Assembly: GCA_016744555.1 (NCBI GenBank)
Contig: JADGED010000156.1
Coordinates: 1-5,927 of the forward strand
Origin: Desulfuromonadaceae bacterium
Lineage (GTDB): Bacteria; Desulfobacterota; Desulfuromonadia; Desulfuromonadales; Geopsychrobacteraceae
Reading direction: 5' to 3'
Length of the DNA stretch: 5,927 nucleotides
Shown: piece by piece, positions 1-5,213 of the stretch
How the letters are laid out: the number at the start of each line of letters is the position of its first letter
Numbering within the stretch: position 1 is the stretch's first letter
Notes under the pieces: generated by a model
Databases searched by the model: none
The model's input: only the letters and a program-made list of their open reading frames with translations
Told to the model about the DNA's origin: nothing
Position numbers and translations under genes: made by a program

Positions 1-157
1 AATTACTTGCCTCACTAATCAATCGTCCCTTACTGTTTCCCTGGATCGAAGTTATTTGCATTGTTGCTAACCCCAATATGCCAACAGCAAAGATAACTAA
101 GGCAATTAAAAGCTCTACTAAGGTAAAACCCTGCTGATTATTAACTGAAATATTCAT
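1..157 (-). CDS. pilV: Type IV pilus minor pilin PilV (N-terminal part, cut by window edge)
   Basis: Only the first 52 residues are visible; the gene runs off the low-coordinate edge. The protein begins MNISVNNQQG followed by FTLVELLIALVIFAVGILGL, a class III signal peptide. The prepilin peptidase (PilD) would cleave after Gly10, with Phe at +1 and the conserved Glu at +5, leaving a hydrophobic N-terminal helix that holds the subunit in the inner membrane before assembly. The GILGLATMQ segment after the helix is characteristic of the PilV family of minor pilins, which help prime pilus assembly with PilW, PilX and FimT/FimU. The ATG lies 3 bp after the pilW stop, with a GGGA ribosome-binding site inside the last pilW codons, so translation is probably coupled. 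The prepilin call is certain; PilV rather than another minor pilin is likely but rests on the N-terminus alone. Confidence 0.85.
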   Translation of the reverse strand, partial: MNISVNNQQGFTLVELLIALVIFAVGILGLATMQITSIQGNSKGRLISEASN

Positions 158-160
158 AAT

Positions 161-877
161 CTATAATCCCATATTGCGGCATTTTACAGTTATGGTTTGG
201 AATCGACGCCGAAAGTTATCATTATAAGGCCCCCAAGTCGCCCCTCCAGGAGTTGTACCCACTGTGGGATATGTGCGCGTGTCAGAGTAGTTTAAATCTG
301 GCAGTCGACCTCTTGCGAGAATAGATATTTGTACCGCGCTAACAGTATTCGGGTCAGCAGGTGCAAGAGATTGAGTACCATCAACTAAGGTATAATAGAA
401 TTCAAGTGCCTGCATGCTCTCAGCAACAGCCTGAAATCCTCCTCCAGTATTTCGACCTAATGGTGCGACACCGTTGCCATCAACAATCCCATCAGCGTCA
501 TTATCAAAACCATTGGCAAAACCATAGGTAATATTTTCATTTGAATCAGCAGTATCTCCATCACCATCTCCAGTGCCAGCATTATCAGTTACATCTTGCG
601 AGAACCCCATTCTCCCTTGCGTAGCTGTAGTTATTGTAGAGCCAGCAATACCAAGAGGATCATAACCAGCCATTCTGATCTCACTGGTCATAAGATACAG
701 GCCAGCACGAATATTTTGCTGCATCTCGGCAACCTGTTCCTGAGCAAGGTAACTATCTTGCTGTGACTTGAATGCCGAATACACACCGGTCATAATGATA
801 CCAGAAACTGCCATGGCAATAAGTAGCTCGATCAGAGTAAATCCCACGCTATTAAATTTGTTTTTTGTAAAAATCAT
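161..877 (-). CDS. pilW: Type IV pilus minor pilin PilW
   Basis: A 238-residue prepilin. The leader MIFTKNKFNSVG is followed by FTLIELLIAMAVSGIIM, so PilD should cleave after Gly12, leaving Phe at +1 and Glu at +5. The following helix and the segment RAGLYLMTSEIRMAGYDPLG (residues 57-76) are typical of PilW, and the C-terminus VKCRNMGL also matches that family. Residues 104-136 are Asp/Gly-rich, with DGDGDTAD at 104-111 and a DxDxDGxxD loop at 125-133, which look like calcium-binding loops. PilW is an inner-membrane minor pilin that joins the priming complex at the pilus tip. I chose the ATG at 877 over an in-frame TTG at 889: the ATG gives a normal short leader, has GGAA six bases upstream and sits 2 bp after the stop of the preceding pseudopilin gene, whereas the TTG would overlap it. 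The gene is intact and in one operon with its neighbours. Confidence 0.9.
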   Translation of the reverse strand: MIFTKNKFNSVGFTLIELLIAMAVSGIIMTGVYSAFKSQQDSYLAQEQVAEMQQNIRAGLYLMTSEIRMAGYDPLGIAGSTITTATQGRMGFSQDVTDNAGTGDGDGDTADSNENITYGFANGFDNDADGIVDGNGVAPLGRNTGGGFQAVAESMQALEFYYTLVDGTQSLAPADPNTVSAVQISILARGRLPDLNYSDTRTYPTVGTTPGGATWGPYNDNFRRRFQTITVKCRNMGL

Positions 878-879
878 TG

Positions 880-1410
880 TCAATTCCAATTCATTCCATC
901 GCTGCTAGATTCAATTCTAGTGCTACCAGCAATACCTAAACTAATTCTATACCATTTGGATCTATCGTTACGCATTACAGCTGACCCAAACCAATTACGC
1001 GATGGTAGTCCTCTAGAATTAAATCCAACAGCAGAGTTACCACTAAAACTCGCTATTACCAACGAACATGAAGCTGACATTGGAATCTGAAAAAGAGTCG
1101 CTTCAGTACCATCTTGGATTAAATTTCCTGCTACACCACCAACACCTGATCCGTCATCAATAAATGCCTGATAGCGTCCACCGACCGCAGGGAAAGCCAC
1201 AGTGGTAAAAGAAATTCCAACGTCAGAATTTCTTCTCACTGCTTCAAGCTTGATTCTTTGCATATTCGAATATAAATTTCTGGCTTCTCCCCTTAACCTA
1301 TAATTAGGCAACCAGTTACTTACCATCGGAAATGCAATAGCTGACATGATTCCAATAACACCCATCACAATAATTACTTCAATCAAAGTAAAACCACTCT
1401 TGTTTCTCAT
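880..1410 (-). CDS. fimT: Pseudopilin/minor pilin of the FimT/GspH family
   Basis: A 176-residue prepilin with leader MRNKSG and mature start FTLIEVIIVMGVIGIMSAIA. PilD cleavage after Gly6 leaves Phe at +1 and Glu at +5, and the hydrophobic helix ends in the usual Ala-Phe-Pro. The next part (LRGEARNLYSNMQRIKLEAVRRNSDVGISF) is the typical FimT/GspH motif of a long helix entering a beta-rich globular domain. VGFNSRGLP near residues 129-137 matches the conserved FNSRG segment of the GspH domain. Known relatives act in minor-pilin priming of type IV pili, and some FimT proteins bind DNA during natural transformation; whether this one does cannot be seen. The ATG at 1410 is preferred over an in-frame TTG at 1425 because GAGG lies nine bases before the ATG. 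It is the first gene of the pilin operon visible here. FimT versus FimU naming is uncertain. Confidence 0.87.
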   Translation of the reverse strand: MRNKSGFTLIEVIIVMGVIGIMSAIAFPMVSNWLPNYRLRGEARNLYSNMQRIKLEAVRRNSDVGISFTTVAFPAVGGRYQAFIDDGSGVGGVAGNLIQDGTEATLFQIPMSASCSLVIASFSGNSAVGFNSRGLPSRNWFGSAVMRNDRSKWYRISLGIAGSTRIESSSDGMNWN

Positions 1411-1419
1411 ATCATAAAA

Positions 1420-1423
1420 CCTC
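1420..1423 (-). promoter_or_regulatory. Ribosome-binding site that fixes the fimT start
   Basis: GAGG on the minus strand lies nine bases before the ATG at 1410. A competing in-frame TTG at 1425 would overlap this site and has only AT-rich sequence ahead of it, so the ATG is the better start. Confidence 0.6.
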
Positions 1424-1445
1424 AATTAAATTTATTGTTTGTAAT

Positions 1446-1475
1446 AATTTACAGGCAATCTTCATACCATAACAA
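1446..1475 (-). promoter_or_regulatory. Weak candidate promoter for the pilin operon
   Basis: On the minus strand TTGTTA (1475-1470) and TAAATT (1451-1446) are separated by 18 bases and lie ahead of fimT. Both boxes are only moderate matches to sigma70 consensus and the region is very AT-rich, so chance matches are expected. A promoter is expected somewhere here because the stretch between the upstream enzyme gene and fimT is 175 bp. No convincing sigma54 site (GG-N10-GC) was seen. Confidence 0.22.
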
Positions 1476-1510
1476 AAAAACCATACAATTAAGCTGTCAG
1501 TACTAAGATC

Positions 1511-1538
1511 AATGCAAAGATGCATGCTTCTTTGCATT
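1511..1538. repeat. Inverted repeat with 9-bp perfect arms (AATGCAAAG/CTTTGCATT)
   Basis: The left arm AATGCAAAG at 1511-1519 is exactly complementary to CTTTGCATT at 1530-1538, with a 10-base loop that itself contains the palindrome GCATGC (1522-1527). The right arm shares 1533-1538 with the larger palindrome next to it, so the two stem-loops could not form at once in one transcript. There is no T-run after the stem on the minus strand, so it is not a standard intrinsic terminator. Confidence 0.7.
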
Positions 1539-1569
1539 AATTGCATACAAGTTGTGTGCAATTAATGCA
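1533..1569. repeat. 37-bp near-perfect palindrome between the L,D-transpeptidase gene and the pilin operon
   Basis: The arm TGCATTAATTGCATAC (1533-1548) faces GTGTGCAATTAATGCA (1554-1569). Fifteen of sixteen positions pair; the exception is a T facing a G. The central AAGTT adds two more A-T pairs around a single G at 1551. It begins 17 bases after the stop of the L,D-transpeptidase gene (minus strand) and lies about 120 bp before fimT. It could be a 3'-end stabilising hairpin, a Rho-type or processed transcript end, or the operator of a dimeric regulator. It lacks the GC-rich stem and U-tract of an intrinsic terminator. Confidence 0.75.
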
Positions 1570-1585
1570 TCGCAACACTTATAAA

Positions 1586-2938
1586 CTACTGCCGCCCCTC
1601 ATACAAAACCTTCCAGTCGCCCTGCTGCTTAACCATATATAAACGCTTATGCATATCACCGTTAAAATTGTTAGATTGATAGTGTTGAATAAAATTTGCG
1701 ACCACTACTGGCCGATCAGCCTTTTGGGTAGGATAGGACAATACCGAGATATCGGATAGTTCTATTTTTTGGAATGATTTACTTCTAAATACTCTTGATT
1801 TGTGCGCTGCCAAACTTTTTTTATCATACCGTTTAGACCAGAAACTTTCGTCATAGTTATCCATGTATGGTTCTATATCTGCTTGTTCCCAATCATGGCG
1901 CCAGGTTTCCAATGCAACCTGAATTTCTATATTTTGATCCAGCCATTCTGCGCTAGTTAACCAATCAATAGATTCACTTATAATTACTGGGGTACGATCC
2001 ACTTCAACATACTTGCTTATTCTAGTGAACTCATGATTGGTTAAAACTACGCACCCCTCACTGTCAAGTGGTGGGCGGCTATATAATGATTTATCGGTTC
2101 CGTGCAACCAGATGCCACTGCCGGTTTTGCGTAGACGGCGATCAAACTCGTTAGGATAATTTACTGGGTAGGCGCCGCTACCGTATAGAGGGGGCAATTT
2201 TTCATCGGGTAAATAACTGGTGACAAAATATACCCCTTCAGGAGTTTTCAAGTCACCTTCACGCAATTTGTTACCAGCTTGTTTCCCCAAAACAATATAA
2301 AAATCTTCGACCAACTCAGGCGGTAACCCAGCACCACCATTACGGTAGACATAAAGCCGATTTTTGTTTTTGTCAACGACCAAAGCATATTTAACATTAC
2401 TACTCAGCGCAATTAACGCACGAGGAATTTTCACCCCACCTGCCAAAGTCAAATAACCATGTAATCGCGCCCTCGCCTCTTTTTGCAGTTGCTGAATATT
2501 ATGGTTTTGCTTGGAGCTATCATTCTTGATAGCGAAACTTGCCCCCAAAGCACCCACTTGATCAAACCGGGCGAGCAATAGGTCGCCCAAAATCAAATGC
2601 GCCAACTGAAACTTAGGGGCGCGTTCAGTCAACGACTGTAATTCGACAATTGCACTCTCTAAGCTACCGACTTGAAAGAGCAACAACCCCTTTAATAAGC
2701 TAGCTTCGTAATCATCAGAGTTACACTGTAAGCGCTTATTTAAACGCTCTAAAACAATCTTCTCTTGTGCATCAAAGCGCTCAACATCAATAAAAGAACT
2801 GGGCAATATTGGCTTGTTTACTACAGCAGGTAATTCGTAGCCACTTTGTTGTTGTGGCCACAAGGCGCCGACCTTTACCCCGGTTAAACCAAACAACAAC
2901 ATTAGAGCTACAGCTATGGCTATACGCTTTATTTTCAA
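1586..2938 (-). CDS. Membrane-anchored L,D-transpeptidase/L,D-carboxypeptidase (YkuD domain) with C-terminal NTF2-like domain
   Basis: A 450-residue protein acting on peptidoglycan stem peptides in the periplasm. Residues 1-26 (MKIKRIAIAVALMLLFG and on) form a signal anchor or signal peptide. Residues 55-160 are helical with TPR-like pattern. The YkuD catalytic domain covers about 183-322: YALVVDKNKNRLYVYR starts it, TPEGVYFV follows, and the active site is HGT at 279-281 with SEGCVVL at 293-299, giving His279 and nucleophile Cys296. The Arg that usually follows (SHGCIRM in many family members) is Val298 here. Residues 345-449 look NTF2-like (DWKVLYEGR at the end). The order helical N-part, YkuD, NTF2-like resembles Helicobacter Csd6, an L,D-carboxypeptidase that trims tetrapeptides and shapes the cell, so carboxypeptidase activity is as likely as cross-linking. 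The start is TTG: it overlaps the upstream stop as TTGA, has GGGG eight bases before it, and no in-frame ATG precedes the signal anchor. Confidence 0.88.
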   Translation of the reverse strand: MKIKRIAIAVALMLLFGLTGVKVGALWPQQQSGYELPAVVNKPILPSSFIDVERFDAQEKIVLERLNKRLQCNSDDYEASLLKGLLLFQVGSLESAIVELQSLTERAPKFQLAHLILGDLLLARFDQVGALGASFAIKNDSSKQNHNIQQLQKEARARLHGYLTLAGGVKIPRALIALSSNVKYALVVDKNKNRLYVYRNGGAGLPPELVEDFYIVLGKQAGNKLREGDLKTPEGVYFVTSYLPDEKLPPLYGSGAYPVNYPNEFDRRLRKTGSGIWLHGTDKSLYSRPPLDSEGCVVLTNHEFTRISKYVEVDRTPVIISESIDWLTSAEWLDQNIEIQVALETWRHDWEQADIEPYMDNYDESFWSKRYDKKSLAAHKSRVFRSKSFQKIELSDISVLSYPTQKADRPVVVANFIQHYQSNNFNGDMHKRLYMVKQQGDWKVLYEGRQ

Positions 2939-5088
2939 CGGATCATCCCCAGCGAACGCTCACGCAAAATTTCCCAGTTCGATTCTTCTGCTGCCAAAAC
3001 AAAACTTTTTTTAGTTCGGTCAGAGTAAACGTCACTTTTATAAATTTGAATCAATTCTACTTGCAAGCTGCCATCATTGCGTTGCACAAATTCAAAATCT
3101 ACAAGTTGGATATCAATCTTTTTCGGATTAGCTAAACGTGAACGACGCTGGGCTTCCCATCCTTGTCGAGTTTTCCCCCCTGATGGGGTAAACTTATCTG
3201 CGTAACAACCCAAATATGCAGTGATATCTTGCCCTGACCACGCTTTAGCCCAATCATGAAGAAATTTTTCAGCCTCAGGGTATTGCGATAGTGTCGCGAT
3301 ATCTGCTACTGCTGTAGTTTCTTCTACTGGCGTTACCGCTGGTGACGTTGGCTCTAAAGCGGCCTCCTTAACTACTGGTATTTCAACAGCCGCTACAATC
3401 GGTTGCTCAACAATATTTGTAGTAGTTACAGCTTCTGTTTTAACTTTTTCGATCTCAACAGTTGCAACATCCACTTCTGGCTCAGATTTTTTTGTCAATA
3501 CCTCTGCAATGGGCTGATTTTCTGCGATCAAATCAGACTTAATCGCTATTTTGCTTGGTCCTTTTTTAACTGACGCAACTAGGTCACCAATCTTATTAAT
3601 ACTATTTATGCCGTTACTAGAAAAAATGGGTAGAGATATTAACTCTTTTGTTTTGCCTAACTGTAGCGCTCGACCGTAAGCTCCGCGCGCCATTTCAGCA
3701 TAAATTGAACTTAAATTTTTATAGACAGTGGAATAATTTTCATCTATAGCCAGCGCCAACTCTAAGTAATCACGAGCCTGTTCGTAGTTACCCTGCGAAG
3801 CATAAAATGCCGCAAGATTATTATATGCTCTAGGGTCACCACTATATGTCTCGATCAAACGTTTAAACATTGCTTCAGCGCCATTAAAATCTTCGGCCTG
3901 CCACAAACTAATTCCGTGATCCAAATCAGCGACCAACATACTGTCAAACTCCTCTGCAGTGGTGCTAGCAGAAGAATTAACAACTTGCTGTACGTTCATA
4001 AAGTAGTAAAGTCCAGCCCCAACTGTCACCCCTAGCAACAATGCAACAATGAAGCGTCCAAGACCTATTTTTTTGCTCTTTGACGATTGTTCCAATATTG
4101 CAGTCACTGCCTTAATATCCTCAGCAGGTACTTCAGACTCACGATACTCATCAAAGTCTGCAGATTGCTCCATCAGTCTTGCTTCAATCCTTGCAGACAG
4201 CTCGCTACTATCAACAGTTTCATCTAATAAAGAAGTAGACGTGTCTGTTACTTCATTCGCTGCAGAAATTTCAGTTACTGCAAGCGGCACAACTATTTCA
4301 TCAATTACATTTTGATCGGCCAAAGCGGTTAAAGCATCAATAAATTGGTTAATATTATAGCGTTGCTCAACTTTTGTCGCAGTAACAGCATCGATTAATG
4401 GTTGTAATAATGCCATTTCTTCTGGAAATACAGGGAATTCTCCCTCTAAATGCTGTTTAGCTATAGCAAAAGGCTCGGTACCAACAAAAGGTGGCTTACC
4501 GGTAAGCAAATGATAAAAAACGCAACCAAGGCTATAAATATCAGCTGCAGCAGTGGGAGTTTCACCACGCACCTGCTCAGGACTAGTAAAGCGAGGATCT
4601 ATTCCGGAATTATAATCGAGCCTTACCAATTGACTCAAAGAAAAGTCGGCTAGATACGGAATATCCCCATCAAAATAAATCGTTTCAGGCGAAAGGTTAC
4701 CATGCCAGCACGCAGCACTATGGGGGAGAGCTAAACATGATGCTATTTGCTTTATTAATTCAACGGCTTGTCGAACTGAAAAAGGACGATCCATTATCTG
4801 TGCTAAAGGTTCACCAACAGGGAATGGATAGAGGCAAGCAGCCTGACCTTCAACCTCTCCACGTGTTGATGGCAAACCGATACAAGGAAATGATTGTGAA
4901 GCTAGCCAGCCCGCATGCTCCATAAACAATTGCTGTTGTTTATCGTCAAATAACTGGTCAGGGCAAACCCAAATCAACTTAGATTTTTTCGCCGCAGCAA
5001 AACTGACCAAATAACTTTGATAAACGCTATTTGCTGCAATCTGGTTTACAACTTCACCACCAAAAACATTCAAGCCACTTTCCAACAT
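2935..5088 (-). CDS. Membrane-spanning kinase-fold protein (probable Ser/Thr pseudokinase) with TPR repeats and C-terminal NTF2-like domain
   Basis: A 717-residue protein. Residues about 1-258 have a protein-kinase fold: HGNLSPET (129-136) at the catalytic loop, ADFS (147-150) at the DFG position, SPEQVRG (169-175) at the APE position, and an intact DIYSLGCVFYHLLTGKPPF (183-201). The expected catalytic Asp is Asn131, the following Lys is Ser133, DFG is DFS, and neither a glycine-rich loop nor a VAIK lysine is recognisable, so it is probably catalytically dead. A Ser/Glu/Asp-rich linker leads to KSKK and one transmembrane helix (about 342-364), which puts the kinase fold in the cytoplasm and the rest in the periplasm. 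Residues about 385-475 hold two to three TPR units (DPRAYNNLAAFYASQGNYEQA is the clearest), 520-600 are V/E/T/P-rich and probably extended, and 606-715 are NTF2-like. The ATG has GGGG five bases upstream. The gene overlaps the L,D-transpeptidase gene, so the two products probably work together. Confidence 0.85.
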   Translation of the reverse strand: MLESGLNVFGGEVVNQIAANSVYQSYLVSFAAAKKSKLIWVCPDQLFDDKQQQLFMEHAGWLASQSFPCIGLPSTRGEVEGQAACLYPFPVGEPLAQIMDRPFSVRQAVELIKQIASCLALPHSAACWHGNLSPETIYFDGDIPYLADFSLSQLVRLDYNSGIDPRFTSPEQVRGETPTAAADIYSLGCVFYHLLTGKPPFVGTEPFAIAKQHLEGEFPVFPEEMALLQPLIDAVTATKVEQRYNINQFIDALTALADQNVIDEIVVPLAVTEISAANEVTDTSTSLLDETVDSSELSARIEARLMEQSADFDEYRESEVPAEDIKAVTAILEQSSKSKKIGLGRFIVALLLGVTVGAGLYYFMNVQQVVNSSASTTAEEFDSMLVADLDHGISLWQAEDFNGAEAMFKRLIETYSGDPRAYNNLAAFYASQGNYEQARDYLELALAIDENYSTVYKNLSSIYAEMARGAYGRALQLGKTKELISLPIFSSNGINSINKIGDLVASVKKGPSKIAIKSDLIAENQPIAEVLTKKSEPEVDVATVEIEKVKTEAVTTTNIVEQPIVAAVEIPVVKEAALEPTSPAVTPVEETTAVADIATLSQYPEAEKFLHDWAKAWSGQDITAYLGCYADKFTPSGGKTRQGWEAQRRSRLANPKKIDIQLVDFEFVQRNDGSLQVELIQIYKSDVYSDRTKKSFVLAAEESNWEILRERSLGMIR
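2947..2950 (-). promoter_or_regulatory. Ribosome-binding site supporting the TTG start of the L,D-transpeptidase
   Basis: GGGG on the minus strand lies eight bases ahead of the TTG at 2938, inside the last codons of the upstream kinase-fold gene. The next in-frame ATG is codon 13, in the middle of the hydrophobic segment, so the TTG is the sensible start and translation is probably coupled. Confidence 0.5.
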
Positions 5089-5130
5089 ACAAACCCCAAA
5101 TCGTCAAACTTATTTTTACTAGTTAGCTCA

Positions 5131-5159
5131 ATACTAAGCGGAAAACACTAACTTTTCAA
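5131..5159 (-). promoter_or_regulatory. Candidate sigma70 promoter for the kinase-fold/L,D-transpeptidase operon
   Basis: On the minus strand TTGAAA (5159-5154) and TAGTAT (5136-5131) are exactly 17 bases apart. Five of six -35 positions and four of six -10 positions match consensus. Transcription would start near 5124, giving a leader of about 36 bases that includes the GGGG ribosome-binding site at 5097-5094. It lies in the only gap between argC and the pair, so the pair can be transcribed separately from argC. The rest of 5089-5213 is AT-rich, and I saw no strong terminator after argC. Confidence 0.5.
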
Positions 5160-5213
5160 GGCAACTAACTACTTTGCGAATAAACTTCAAAAATTAATCA
5201 ATTACTTATAAAA

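Noticed and set aside
878..889. Upstream TTG start for pilW giving four extra residues
   Set aside because: It would overlap the fimT end and lengthen the prepilin leader; the ATG at 877 has GGAA at good spacing.
1411..1425. Upstream TTG start for fimT giving five extra residues
   Set aside because: The GAGG site lies just downstream of that TTG and is properly spaced for the ATG at 1410.
1511..1569. Intrinsic (Rho-independent) terminator after the L,D-transpeptidase gene
   Set aside because: The stems are strong but AT-rich and are not followed by a T-run on the minus strand; the nearest T7 run (1480-1474) is about 30 bases beyond the stem.
2809..3135. Open frame of 108 codons on the plus strand
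   Set aside because: It lies antisense across the junction of two well-supported minus-strand genes, and its translation shows no recognisable domain or natural protein composition. I treat it as a shadow frame.
4049..4925. Several short plus-strand open frames (4049-4315, 4450-4653, 4737-4925)
   Set aside because: All are antisense to the kinase-fold gene, whose motifs are clear; none has a recognisable motif of its own.
5121..5152. Inverted repeat AGTTAG/CTAACT around the promoter upstream of the kinase-fold gene
   Set aside because: Only 6-bp arms separated by about 20 bases in AT-rich DNA, which is expected by chance.
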